64,000 bases of DNA from Taudactylus pleione (taxonomy: Eukaryota; Chordata; Amphibia; Anura; Myobatrachidae), in assembly GCA_031769625.1 (NCBI GenBank), contig JAUIMM010001588.1, positions 503,001-567,000 of the forward strand. Reading direction: 5' to 3'. Shown in pieces: positions 32,633 to 44,149 of this stretch. The position numbers and the translations under genes were made by a program. The notes beneath the pieces are model-generated. The model saw only the letters and a list, made by a program, of their open reading frames with translations. It searched no databases and was not told the origin of the DNA. The number at the start of each line of letters is the position of its first letter. Position 1 is the first letter of the stretch.

Positions 32633-33304
32633 AGACCTTGGCCAGCTGGCTCCGCTTCATGATTCGCCAATCTTACTTCTTGGCAAACCTTCCAACCCCT
32701 GCCGTGGTGACTGCCCATTCCATCCGGTCAGTGGGGACTTCTTGGGCAGCGCGCTGTGGGGCTTCTGCAGACGAGCTATGTAAGGCTGCCACATGGTAAT
32801 ATGCACATACATTCATCCGGTATTATGCCTTTGATACTTTTACGTCCTCGGGCGCCGCCTTCAAGCATTCTGTGCTCACTGCAGCTCAGGAGTGTCCCCC
32901 CATAACGGACATCTTTGGATGTCTGTGTCATCCCTGTGCCCCCTAGTGGAGGAAGAAGAAAAGGACTTATGTTGCTTAACTGTTAAGTCTCTTCCTTCGA
33001 CCCCATAGGGGGGGCACAGGGTGGGGTGTGTCTCCTTGGTGACCTATCCGGCTGCCATGGTTTGTATGGTTGTGTGTATGCTGGACTTCCTTCTCCTCTG
33101 CCTAGCTCCTGCCATGAGCTTGCAAACTAAACTGATGGCATGTGGCTGGGGGCGGGGTATATAGAGGAGCCTGGGCTTGTGGGTAATTTTCATTAACTAT
33201 TTGGTGCCCAGACTCTCCTCCAGGCTATACCCAGTGTCATCCCTGTGCCCCCAATGGAGTCGAAGAAAGAGACTTAACAGGTAAGCAACATAAGTCTCCT
33301 TTTT
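32633..33304 (+). mobile_element. DIRS-5, 3' end with recombinase tail, internal complementary region and right terminal repeat
   Basis: Resumes DIRS coding sequence near the recombinase HxxR box (PAVVTAHSIRSVGTSWAARC), then ELCKAATW and the YY-type region containing the catalytic tyrosine position. The internal complementary region spans about 32920-33022. The right terminal repeat covers about 33118-33260, inverse to the left repeat style of DIRS-2 and DIRS-3. The element ends in a T run at about 33304. Confidence 0.82.
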
Positions 33305-34064
33305 TGTGCTTTACCTCAGAAAAATTAAACCTGTGCTCTTCAGATGCTGTTGTAAACTTAAAATGGCTGCAGATTTTTTTGTAAACTTTTTGTAAATAAC
33401 TTGTGTTAGTGTCTAAATGTAATATATTTTTGTCACAGCTGTTTAATTTATTTTGAACCCACCTTTACAATTTCTGCATGAAGTTGGCCATTGTTTGGCA
33501 GGGTGTTAAATATTCATTAGTATTCATTTGTGATTCACAAGTACAGGTAGGAGCAAGCTAACTGCAGGAAGGGTCAGACTTTGATCTTCAGCCTTCTGAA
33601 GTTTTGCACTACTAATGCAAATAAACCATTTTGCAATAAAGCACACAACTCAAAAGCCAATCTTCATTCTACAGAAAAAAGATGGACTTGGCTTTTGTGA
33701 TTTTGAAAATGGCAGATTTTATTTAAAACTTAACTCATATATAAAAACCTGAATGCCTTGTGGTTTTTTTTAGATACAGATATCACATTTTTTTAAATAA
33801 TTTCTACTGGCTTTGTACAAAAAAGTGCTGTCTGTGACCCCAAGACCATTCAGCATTCAGCCACCCTCATTTACTTAAGCTAATTTGCTTTTTTCTCCTC
33901 TAGATCTTTGTGCTGCAGCAATTGTATTGGGCGAAATTAATCTGAACACATGCATGTGTGTGAGTGCAAGATGTTTTACCTCAAGATTCGCCTTTTTAAA
34001 TATGTACAGGGCTGAAATTAAATGGGAGCAAGGGAAATTGAGTTCATTTGATACTAATACTAAA
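33305..34064. other. Intron 4 remainder, no feature recognised
   Basis: AT-rich sequence with T runs. No gene, RNA or repeat was identified here. Confidence 0.4.
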
Positions 34065-34223
34065 GCTGCATACACACCTATAGATATCTGTCCAATCTGT
34101 CTGGTGGGAATGACAATCTGGTCCGTTTTCCAGTGTTTGTGGGCAAATTTCTATTGTTTGCTCCCATACATAACCAGATTTTCCTTCCCACCAGACAGAT
34201 ATATCTATAGGTGTGTATGCAGC
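34065..34223. mobile_element. Palindromic MITE with gctgcatacacacctataga ends
   Basis: The first 30 bases and the last 30 are inverse to one another, and the middle (ccagtgtttgtgggcaaa) is shared with the MITE at 54337-54638 in DIRS-4. The two are members of one family. Confidence 0.75.
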
Positions 34224-34684
34224 ATTGGTGTTCATTTTTAAGCAGTTTATCAATCAAAAACAAGTCTGTTGGATAAGACTAAATTTAATATTTTTAAATC
34301 CACTTTTAATATTGAAGTTATGTTCTACTCCAGGCACTTGTGGCATTGTTGCCCATTGTTTTGAATAGATCATTAAAAGCTCTAAGTTGATCTACTTGGA
34401 CCCAATGTTTTAGATTGAAGTTTAACTACTAGATGAGTTTGGGCTGACTACTCCCTTTAAGAACCATTTGCTTACAGTAAAGCTACGATTATAGGAATTT
34501 TGCAGTGTACTATACAAAACACAGGCGACATAAACCAGAACTGCTACACATTTCCCCTTTACTATCGCTCAGGTCAAAATTAAATCCTGACTAATGGGCA
34601 ACTTGATTTGTGTTGATTCATGGGACTAGAGATAAACAATGTCTTACAGTGGCCTCCCTCTCTCTCCTCCTAATTAATTTGCAG

Positions 34685-34908
34685 GATTTGGATGTAAAGG
34701 CTGGTGGAGGCTGTATAATGACAATAGGGGAGATGCTTCGTTCCTTCCTTACCAAACTGGAGTGGTTCTCCACACTCTTCCCACGGATTCCTGTCCCGGT
34801 GCAGAAACACATAGACCAGCAAATCAAAACCAGGCCAAGAAAGATCAAGAAGGAAGAGGCAGAAGAGGTAGAGGAAGTTCAGCGCCACATAGAGAGGAGG
34901 CGATCCAG
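34685..34908 (+). CDS. PRPF38B: PRPF38B coding exon 5
   Basis: A 224-base exon between ttgcag and gtgacc. It encodes DLDVKAGGGCIMTIGEMLRS, then FLTKLEWFSTLFPRIPVPVQ, completing the PRP38 domain, followed by a lysine/glutamate-rich linker (RPRKIKKEEAEEVEEVQRH) that leads into the RS tail. It starts in phase 0 and leaves in phase 2. The conserved content is undamaged despite the 9.4 kb of transposons just upstream. Confidence 0.96.
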
Positions 34909-36433
34909 GTGACCTCACTTTTTTGATCATCTCCCTGCATGTTTTACCACTGCTGCTGGGTTTATATTCTAGCATTTGTAATACATAAATTGTTTCATAT
35001 TTGTTTTACTGGAAATGTAATTTGACATCTTGTATTTATAAAGTACTGACCTATTACCGTATATACTCGAGTATAAGCCGACCCGAATATAAGCCGAGGT
35101 ACCTACTTTTACCCCAAAAAACTGGGAAAACTTAGTGACTCGAGTATAAGCCTAGAGTGGGAAATGGCAGCAGCTGGTAGTGCCCACAGTAGTAATTCCC
35201 CCTTTCAGTGCCCCCAGTAGTAATCCCTCCTGATAGTGCACCCAGTAGTAATCCCCCCTTTCAGTGCCTCCAGTGGTAATCCCCCCCCCCCTCCTTTTAG
35301 TGCCCCCAGTAGTAATCCCCTCCTGGTAGTATCCCCAGTGGTAATCACCCCTTATAGTGCCCCCTGTAGTAATCGCCCCCTGGTAGTGCCCCCAGTAGTA
35401 ATTGCCCCCTGGTAGTGCCCCCTGTAGTAATCCCCCCTGGTAGTTCCCCCAGTGGTAATCCCCCTTTAGTGCCCCCTGGTAGTGCCCCCTGTAGTCTCCT
35501 CCTCCTCTTCCCCAAACCCCCCCCCAGTAGAGAGAGACGTGATCATAATTTAAAAAAAAAATTACTTACCTGAAGCCCCCGCTCCTGGTCCCGCCGCTAT
35601 CCGCTCCTCCGGCTGCTTTGCATAGGAGAGACGTCGTCATGACGACGTGTCTCCCATTACCCACTGCGGGAGCTGGAAGATGGCTCCCGCAGTGGGAGCA
35701 GCAGCAGCCGCTGAGAGTCTGACAGACTCTCAGCGGCTGCTGATTACACCAAACACGCAGCTGCCGGCTCCGGCTGCTGTGTGTTTGGCAGTGTGTAGCG
35801 CTGACCGAACTCCGTCCGGTCAGCGCTACACTTCACTCGAGTATAAGCCGACCCCCTCGGCACAAAAAATGCGCTGAAAAAGTCAGCTTATACTCGAGTA
35901 TATACGGTAAGCAGTGCTGTACAGTGGGTGCAATCACGATAGCAAGTAATCTTTGCTGTTGGGGAAAAAATAATTGTACTCCCCATTTGCAACAAAGTTA
36001 TTTTATAGTAAGAGCTGTGAACCTATGAAGAACGGTCTCACAAGAAATCACATTGGTTGGTTAACACTCTAGATTCAAGAAAGGATTGCACATTATCCTT
36101 GCAATGTACATTGCTGTTGCCCTTAATAAGCATATATGACAGTGTATTGGTCTGAGAGTACACAGGCAGACTTCTATACAACTATCCCCTTGTAATCAAC
36201 TGTTACCCTACAACACCGTTCTGGTAGCTATTTTAACATTTGAGTATAAGCTATACATGGTCACAGTAGTGGGAAAGAAAAACACTATAGCAATATCAAA
36301 AAATTAGACTAAGGGGTATAAGCTGATGATGAATTACAGAACTCTTGGGTAACCTATATAACTACTTTTTTATGCTATGTAGCTCTTTTTATATTTCAGC
36401 CTAATTTTAATGTGTGCATTTGCTTTATTTCAG
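34909..36433 (+). other. PRPF38B intron 5
   Basis: A 1525-base GT-AG intron, more than half of which is the palindromic-ended element at 35056-35908. Confidence 0.85.
35056..35908. mobile_element. MITE with accgtatatactcgagtata ends and an internal minisatellite
   Basis: Inverted ends accgtatatactcgagtata / tatactcgagtatatacggt bound about 850 bases. Subterminal gagtataagcc words repeat in both halves. From about 35190 to 35490 lies a degenerate repeat of agtgcccccagtagtaatcc-type units. A hairpin (agccgctgagagtctg...cagactctcagcggct, about 35707-35741) follows. Non-coding. This end sequence is a recognisable vertebrate repeat end, but I cannot name the family. Confidence 0.75.
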
Positions 36434-37175
36434 GTCTCCACCTAAAAGATCCATAAGCCCTCGGAGATCAAGAAGTAGGAGTCATCACCGTGAACACCAT
36501 GGAGCATCAAGCTTTGACAGGGAACTAGAGCGTGAAAAGGAACGTCAGCGGTTAGAACGGGAATCTAAAGAAAAACGGAGGTCACGAAGTAATGAACGTG
36601 GAGTTGAGCGTAGGAGAAGTAAAAGCTGGGAGAGGCATAGGACAAGAAGTCGAAGCAGAGACCGCAAGACAGACAGAAGAGACCGTGAAAAAGAAAATGA
36701 GAGGAGCAGAAAGCGGGACTATGACAAAAAGGGCAATGGCAGGGAAAAGGATGCAGATAGACCCAGAGAGCGTTCAAAAGAACGCAAGAAGAGCGAAGAG
36801 AGAAAAGACAGAGAGGAGAAGCGACACAGAGAAGAGCGAGAGTCCCGTAAGGAAAGGCGGCATAGCAGAAGCAAAGAAAGGAAACAACGGAAGAGTAGGA
36901 GCCCTAGTAAAAACACTCATGGGAGAAGCCGTAGTAAAGAGAGGTCAAACCGATATAAAGAGAAAACAAACAAACGAAGTAGGAGCAGTAGCCGTGGGCG
37001 AACAGACAGTTCTGAAAAGTCAAGGAAGAAGGAGCGCAGCTCAAGCAGGGAGAAACCACGTAAGAGGAGCAGAAGTAATGACCGAGGCCATAAGCGTGAG
37101 CACGAAAGCAAGGACCACGACCGTCTCAGTGCTGACTTTGAGGAAAAGCAAAGGAGCAAAGATGAGACTCTGTGA
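36434..37175 (+). CDS. PRPF38B: PRPF38B last coding exon: RS-rich tail
   Basis: From the acceptor tttcag to TGA at 37173-37175 this exon encodes about 246 residues after completing a split arginine. It opens SPPKRSISPRRSRSRSHHRE and runs through dense RS, RE, RD and KE repeats, ending SKDETL. The RS tail is the mark that separates PRPF38B from PRPF38A. Such tails mediate SR-protein contacts and nuclear-speckle localisation, usually under SR-kinase phosphorylation (family knowledge). With the upstream exons the visible protein is 415 residues, shorter than the roughly 550-residue mammalian protein because exon 1 is missing and the tail is somewhat compact. Confidence 0.96.
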
Positions 37176-38606
37176 CATGTCAGTGAATGGATCACATTGA
37201 ATCCTTTTTGTTTAGCTCTTTTTTTTTTTTTTTTTCTCCCCCCTTTTCTCAGAGTCCTAACCTGTTCTGTAGCACTCATTTTTGTTTTATCTTGACATTG
37301 TTAGAGGAGTGTCTCACTTGTTTATGTAGGGAAGTGCCTTCTGGGAGTACCCTGCACTTTGGACAGAACTTGTACCTTCCCTACATTTGCTGAAGCTCCC
37401 TGCTCTCATGCAGCAACTGTTGCGTTTTTATTGGTTCAGTGTTCCTAAATTGTACAGCCAGTACTTGACGATGCCCTGATGTTTTAATTCCTCTTTGGCA
37501 GAATACCTGCAGGTCCAGTTTGTAAGAGGCATTAAACTTGCCCCTTCATTCATTCTAACGCTCGTAAGGTTGTGATTTTCCGACTGACGCTGCGTGCATG
37601 GCTTAGCTGACATTTTTATAGGATGACTTTTTTTTTTTTTTTTTTCTAAAATATGAATGCAGATATGACATTTAAATTGTGTTATTGTCCGATTGTAAAC
37701 AGTTTTTTAAAAAAAAAAAAATTTACATTTTGAGCTGTGATGTGATTTGTTTGTGATGCTTTAAGGTAGGTCCATAAGAACTTTTTTTTATATATATTTT
37801 CAAAGAAATTAAAGCATTTTAAATATTAGTTTAAGAGGTCCGTATAATAAGTCAATATTATCTTTTATTTTCACTTGGAAATTGTTTTTTGTTTTATTGG
37901 ACCTTCAAGTAGCCTATAACCTTCAGAAAATGTTGAAGAAAAGGGGAGCAGTGCACTCTATAGCAACCAGTTGACAATTAAAATGTACTACATTAGTCTG
38001 TATGAGTTTGTACTTACACAAGGAAAGCTGGAATGATATTCCTGGGATAAACCAAAGCTAGACAAAAACAAGTGCAAAGACTCATTTTGGAATCAATGTA
38101 AAGGATTGCTTAGTTTTTAATAAAATATAACTTTTTGAAGTAAATTGGCTAAAAAATGAACACATTTGGAACCATTACCTTGGTATATCATAAACATATT
38201 CTTGATGAATTTGGCCTTCACATTTCATGTAGCACAGATAAAAAGGCTATGAATGGAATGACACCATAGAAGGTGAATTGTAAGGAGTGAGTTTAATACT
38301 AATAAAAAATTATAGAAGCAGAGTTTAAACTAATACATTAGTCACAGTATAGTGCTATCATTCTGGTAGAACACTGTTATCTAAAGGGTAACACATAAAC
38401 TAACAAGGTTGATATGGCTAATTTATTTCTTTATTGTTACACATTCTCCACATATTTCTAAAGATGTTTTCATTATCTTATTTAGAAAGTGCTAACTTTA
38501 TTCAGTGCTATTCAGGAATCTGATTATGATGAAGGGTACACCTGGTTGTGGTTCCTAAGGTAGTGGAATAGCAAATGCTGTTGGTTGCTGCATGCATTAT
38601 GTAGGA
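37176..38606 (+). other. PRPF38B 3' untranslated region and downstream flank
   Basis: T-rich sequence with homopolymer runs at about 37218-37236 and 37629-37645. Possible poly(A) signals are attaaa at 37808-37813 and aataaa at 38119-38124. Which is used cannot be decided from sequence alone. No other gene is seen. Confidence 0.6.
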
Positions 38607-38813
38607 CAGTGGTTCTCAAACTTGGTCCTCAGGACCCCCACACAGTTTACCTTTTCCAGGTCACCCAGCAGGTGCACAGGTGTATTCATTACTCACTGAC
38701 ACATTTTAAAAGATTCACAGGTGGAGCTAATTATTTCACTTCTGATTCTGTGAGGAGACCTGGAAAAAACATGCACTGTTTGGGGTCCTGAGGACCGAGT
38801 TTGAGAACCTGTG
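38607..38813. mobile_element. hAT-type MITE with cagtggttctcaaac ends
   Basis: Begins cagtggttctcaaacttggt and ends gtttgagaacctgtg, the classical hAT end pattern. Flanking octamers atgtagga and atctagga (38599-38606, 38814-38821) differ at one base and fit an 8-bp target duplication. Confidence 0.82.
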
Positions 38814-38821
38814 ATCTAGGA

Positions 38822-39453
38822 TATAATTTAAAAGTTAGTTCCTAACTTTGGATAACTGATTACACATTCTCACATCCTAAAAGAAAATAAGGGAGCCCTT
38901 CTCTCTCCTTCATTCTGTAAATTTTTTTTCTCTTTGGAGTGTTTGAACTTGCACAACATTTTATAGCCATCAGGAACAACAATGCTTAAACAATGGAAGT
39001 TTTCCTTTGCCTGTGATTGCATTGCTGTTTTACCAAATTATCACAATGGTTGGGGCTGGAGCTCAGACTGCACAGGTACAATGCTGCCGTCATCCCTGTG
39101 TCCCCCCTTCTTTAATGGGCCTTCCAAAGGCCTTTTGTGTTCTTTCCCTGACACAAACCGTTTTCTCTGTCAAATCCTGACAGCCATCCACCTAAGGGAT
39201 GGCTTCAATCCTATGACTTGAAACCAAATCATTTAGTTCCTTCCAAAACACCCACAGTGGTATCTTGTATTTTGACTCTTACATTGACAGTATACTAAGA
39301 TAGGCAACGGCAAATCTGAACAGAAATGCTATCACTGGGTTATGGCCATTGTGATTTTTAGCTTACAAAGAGAATTTGTGTTTATCATGATTATTTGGCA
39401 ACTGACTGCAAAAAGCATCTTCTCTATAAAGTGTAATCCACCACTGATGTGGG
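38822..39453. other. No gene seen
   Basis: No convincing frame or repeat was recognised between the hAT MITE and the outer MITE of the nested block. Confidence 0.4.
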
Positions 39454-39487
39454 TTATACCCCTTTCACAAACAGTGCAAAACCCATA
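39454..39487 (+). mobile_element. Outermost MITE of the nested block, left end
   Basis: The end ttatacccctttcacaaaca is inverse to cctgtctgaaaggggaataa at 63066-63084. DIRS-3 sits between the two ends. Internal words such as gcaaaaccc also have inverse partners near the right end (cccgggttgc). Confidence 0.6.
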
Positions 39488-40559
39488 TTTCTTCTTCCTC
39501 CACTAGGGGGCACAGGGTCAACTCTGGGTATAGACTGGAGAGGAGAGTCTGGGCACCAAATGGTTAATGCAAATTACCCACAAGCCCAGGCTCCTCTCCT
39601 CTATAACCCGATCCCAGGCACTGGACCTCAGTTTCAGTTTGGTGCCAGCAGGAGCTGGGCACCAGTTTATACGGGGGGGCTGCTTTAGGTGGTCCTCTGT
39701 TTTTTATTTAATTTACTTTTATAGTTTTAGTGTAAGGTATTCTATAGGACGCCCCACTGCTGCTCCACCAATCCCAGCACCTGTGGTTGCAGCACTGGCG
39801 ACTGGGTCAGTGACTTCAGCCACAGGACGGAGCCACCAGCTACAGCCGACACGCATCGGGGGATATGTAGGTAAGACTGCTCCCTGCATGCAGGGAGCAG
39901 TGAGTCAGTGGCTGTTACCACTAGACCACCAGAGTCTTCGTATTGGAGCAGGGGCTGCTTTATTGCAGCGGTGACTATTTCCCTGGGGTTTAGACCAGCC
40001 GGGAGAGGTGGGCACTTCCCTGTTCGCCAGGGATGCCCCAGGCATGTTTTCTCTTCACTCCTACCCCACTCTCAGCATTGGAGTGTGCAGCAGGGCTCCT
40101 GTCTCCTCTGGTAGCCTGCTCCCAGCAGCTGCTCTACTTTCCTGGCTCCTTCCTGCTAAAATTGGCTGGTTTGAGCTTTGCCCACATATTCTGCATAGTG
40201 TGGTCTGAGCATATGGTGTATGAAAGTGTACTTTACTCATATCTGTGCTGCTGGGGCTGGTCACTGAGGGTACATCCCTTGCAGGGGTGAGTACTAGTTT
40301 TAGTTGTATACCTAGCTGGTGGTTGCTAAGGCAAAAGCAGGTATATTTCTAGTACAGGCACTGTATACCAGCATTGTAAGACTCTGATTTGTTTACACCT
40401 TAATAATTGTTTAGTGTGTGTTTTTTTGTTCTTTTTTCCTGCAATTTACAGTCCAGAAATAAAATTACTAAAGAGGCTGGCGCTACTGCATCGCGCTCTA
40501 GCAAACAATGTCTTAGTATAATTTCTCCTCAGAATCTGGAGCATGTCAGTCTGTGTGTT

Positions 40560-41720
40560 AATTGCTTTGGGGCCCTGCAACAAGTCATTTTGCCTATGGC
40601 TTCTCAAAAACTGGCTTGAGCGTCTCACCTAATTCAGGTAATGTCACAATGTTAGACTGTATGTCAATGCCAGCACCACCTGTCTCAGTTACTGTGCCAC
40701 AGCTCCCATGGTGGAGCCACCCTGGATGCAAACTGTCCCAGTCTGTCCAGTGGTTAGCTTAGGCGTCCATGTCCTTTCAGCAGATACTGAATAGAGATAG
40801 GGCTCCTAGGCATAGACCTGCTCCACGTGAAATTTCCACTCTATTATCTGCCTGCGGTTTGGATTCAGAGATCCTCATATGGTGAGGCTAGAACTTCCAT
40901 TACCTCAGACATGGAGACATTTGTCCTAGAAGAGGCTCTAGTAGACGTGGAGGCTCTGATCAGAGCAGTTAAGACTATTCTACTAGTTGAGGAATCTGAG
41001 CAACCTCCTAGATCCAAGGCACCTGTCTTTAAAAGACTGGTGGAATTTCCATCTTCTGCATGACTAGAAGATCTCCCTGCAGAAAGGGTCAAGTGGGAGT
41101 CTCCCCCAGTGGATGCCCGCTTTACTCTGCTTATTCAGTCATTCCTCCTCCCTAACATGGCATCTCAAAGATCCTACAGATTACAAAATTAAACCATTTA
41201 TTTAAACACGGGGGCTCTCGATCGTTCAGCCTTGGCATCGACTTGGGCAGTTAAAGCTGTGGGCCACTGTTCATACACTTTAGAAGAAGGTATCGCCTCT
41301 GGCGCACACAGCTGACTTGGTTACTACAGTTGCTTCAGATATCTTCTTTGATATGTTCAACTATAGATTCGGGTCTTTTGACCTCTAATGTTTCTGATTT
41401 GGCAGTGGCGGCCAGAAAAGCTCTCTGGCTGTGCTCCTGGAAAGCAGACACAGAATTTAAGAAGGCTCGGGAAGCCCTTCCTTTTTCAGGGGACGTTCTG
41501 TTTGGTCCTGAATTGGAAAAGATTGTGACTACATTGGCTACATCCAGATCGGCTATATTACCATCTGTCACGACTGCGAAACTCAGGACTTAAGCATTTA
41601 GTTCCTTGCGGCCTCAGGGTAAGGCCAGAGGTCAGCCATTCCACAGAACCCAGGCTTCTGCTCCTAAAAGTTCCAAGCCCAGAGGTAAACAACCCTGGTC
41701 CACCAGATGTCCAGCCTTAA
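40560..41720 (+). pseudogene. gag: DIRS-3 gag-like remnant
   Basis: Scattered frames recover gag features: a CVNCFG knuckle near 40550, VEALIRAVKTILLVEE (about 40950-41000), and SDLAVAARKALWLCSWKADT with PFSGDVLFGPELEKI (about 41395-41520). The last two match the corresponding DIRS-1 blocks (AVAARRTLWLRSWKADAD, VLFGPDLDKI). Stops and shifts are frequent. Confidence 0.75.
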
Positions 41721-41739
41721 AACCAACGAGCAAGTCATG

Positions 41740-42184
41740 ATCGAATGGGCTTCCTCCGGGGGGGACCTCAGAGTGTGGATGCGGACCACGACACGCTTGG
41801 GTCAGGGGAGTGGTGTCTCAAGGATAAGCTCTCACCTTTTTATCATCGTCCACATTCAAGGTTCTTTTCCACCCACCTTCCTACACAGCCGGAGAAGGCA
41901 GAAGCTCTCGAGGCATCTATTCGCTCTCTCATGGCCTCGGGTCATCATTCCTTTTGCTCATCCCAGAAAGGGTTCGGTTTTTACGCCAATCTCTAGTTCA
42001 GAAGCAGGACTGCTCTCTCCGACCCACCCTCCATTTAAAACACTTTAACAAATTTCTTCGTATTCCCAAATTCTGCATGGAGTCCCTGCCGCCCATCATT
42101 CTAGCTTTGGAACCAGGGGACCTTTATGGCATCACTGGATATACAGGATGCCTATTTACATATCCCTACTATACGAACCAATAA
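41740..42184 (+). pseudogene. pol: DIRS-3 reverse transcriptase, 5' part
   Basis: Leader of the polymerase and the start of the reverse transcriptase (KGFGFYANL, RPTLHLKHFNKFLRIPKFCM, IILALEPGDL) in two registers. It is cut by a MITE at 42185. Confidence 0.75.
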
Positions 42185-42255
42185 CAGGTTGAGTCTCCCG
42201 TATCCAAATATTCCAAAATACAGAATTGTTTTAGCATGACTGAGATATTGAAACC
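42185..42255 (+). mobile_element. MITE with caggttgagtctcccgta end (left half), host of DIRS-4
   Basis: The left end caggttgagtctcccgtatc is inverse to the sequence ending at 57285 (atgggagactcctgtatcaac). The interior continues after DIRS-4 with tgatggttcaatgtacacaa at 56943. Together the halves make a non-coding element of about 400 bases that was inserted in the DIRS-3 reverse transcriptase. Confidence 0.75.
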
Positions 42256-42984
42256 TTTTTGCTTTCTTTAGGGTCCACAGGATATACCTTGGGGTATGTA
42301 GTTGGAACGATCCATTGCACCAAACAGTTTTGAAGCTCACATCATGCACTGGTCCTCCTCCCTATATACTCCATCCTCGGCCACAGGCATTCAGTTTTTT
42401 TGTTTGGTGCGCGGCAATATGCACCTGGTATACAGCGGGACTGCCTAGGCAGTAAAGTCCGACGCTTTTTTATTTTATGATTTACCTTCGTTTTTGAACT
42501 ACTGAATTTAGCAGTACCAGGTGCTGTTAACGACGCAGGTACTGCAACTCTTTCTACCTCCGCCGAAACACCAGTACTGCTATATGTACTGAGGCTTTCA
42601 GAGTGGCTTAGCTAACTGCTTTTGCTGAGGTCCGGACTGCAGTTAGGCACGGAGATGACCGGTAATCAATTCCTCACGGGGAATAGTGTGCGGCAGTCCT
42701 GGCATCCAGTGTAGGAAACATCGGGTGCAGGTGAAGGCCTCGTGTGACGTGTCCTCCCTAAGGTGGACGGGGCCATATTGTCTGTTGCCGGGAACGGATA
42801 GTAGATGCACTAGTTAGCGTCTACTAATATGAGGCCAACGTACCTGTGCCGTCAAAATCGCAGCTTAGGGGAGATAGGTGCTCCCCCGGCTGCTCCTCCA
42901 CCAACCCAGATGCAACTTCCGGTACAGATTTCTGCGTCTGGTTTGCTATATTTGACCACCTCGTGGTGAAACGCTCGCAGTTAG

Positions 42985-43009
42985 CGTTTGTGTGTGTGTG
43001 TGTGTGTAC
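42985..43009. repeat. (GT)n microsatellite
   Basis: A short GT run within the DIRS-4 leader. Confidence 0.9.
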
Positions 43010-43303
43010 TGCTGTAGCTGTTGGTCTGTCTCCCTGTATACCTCTCCTTTGTATCTGGTATATAGCACTCTATATCCTACAATTACCCCTGTGGGGCTGG
43101 TTAGGTGATTCAGAGTCCATTTGCAATAGCAATTGTATGTGACTTTAATGCTAGCTGCTGTATTTGTACTGCCTTTTTGTCTTCCAAACGGTCAGTTATA
43201 CCTAATCACTGTTTCTCCTCATCCCTCTGAAGCTGTGTGGGGGTTTTTCTTTGATAAAGTCACATTGCATTTATGCTGTACACCTTATACCATTTATGCA
43301 TTT

Positions 43304-44145
43304 GTCATGTCTAAAGGTAAGGGTTAGAAGGATGATCTGCCAGTACTAAGACCATGTATGTATTGTTTGGCAGGCCAGTCTGAGCAGGATGTTAACCAGG
43401 ATGGATTGCGTAGTAACTGTTGTAAACAGCTACCTGTACATCTGTGCTAGAGCCACCCTGGTGGTCTCAGGTTTTGTTGCACTTAGTGGACAAATTCGCA
43501 GAAGCACTGGATCCAGCTATGGTATTGCCTCATGCGATGGGGTGTTCAGAGCTTTTGCATCCTATATATATGTGCCCTGTGAATTCATGTTGGGTTAATC
43601 CTACTGCTCACTAGTCAGTAAGCCGCCGGCTATAGCTCAGCAGCAGGCAAATAGACCTGTGGCGGTAAAGCAGGTGCATAAGAGGTTCTCATCAGTTGTT
43701 GCCTGAACAACTCAGACTGTTCTTCAGGCTCTGATACTCAGAGTTCTGGGTCTTACGAAGTGGAAGAAAACAATCAGTCCCTTGTGGATGTCCCCTCTGG
43801 CTGGTGAGAGCGGTTAGATCTGTCCTCGTTATAGAGGAACACGAGGCTCCTCTGACAGCCAAGGCTCCGGTCTTTAGGCATCAGAAGGTGGCTAAGGATT
43901 ATTTTCCTCAGTCTGAACAACTGATGAATCTTATGTCTGAGGCATGGAGTATTCCTAGTAAGCATTTCCATGCTACGAGGAATATAACCTCCATACCCAT
44001 TTGTACTTGGTGAGTGTAACAAATGGGAAGTTCCCCCAACGATAAAAGCTCATGTTACAGGGTTGATCAGGAGCGCTACGTTACCCTTTCCTGCAGCATC
44101 CTCTTTAAAGGAGGTTACAGATTAGAAAATGTGACAATTATTTGA
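43304..44145 (+). pseudogene. gag: DIRS-4 gag-like N-terminal part
   Basis: ATG at 43306 opens MSKGKG and is followed by a stop; a CMYCLAGQ knuckle follows. The recognisable block RAVRSVLVIEEHEAPLTAKA at 43804-43870 corresponds to the RAVRTALVIEDE block of DIRS-1. Sequence is lost at the LINE insertion near 44145. Confidence 0.7.
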
Positions 44146-44149
44146 AATT

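Larger units (their letters stand above)
23533..34684 (+). other. PRPF38B intron 4, transposon-inflated
   Basis: The intron runs from gtatgt to ttgcag over 11,152 bases. About 9.4 kb of it (23905-33304) is stacked mobile elements: DIRS-2, DIRS-5, a Penelope-like inverted pair, a Tc1 element and Harbinger-like MITE sequence. The splice sites themselves are intact. Confidence 0.85.

Noticed and set aside
35190..35500. CRISPR-like array
   Set aside because: The repeats are degenerate, contiguous and lie within a vertebrate MITE, so this is a minisatellite.
36565..37279. Minus-strand frames opposite the last PRPF38B exon
   Set aside because: Antisense shadows of the arginine/serine codons in the RS tail.
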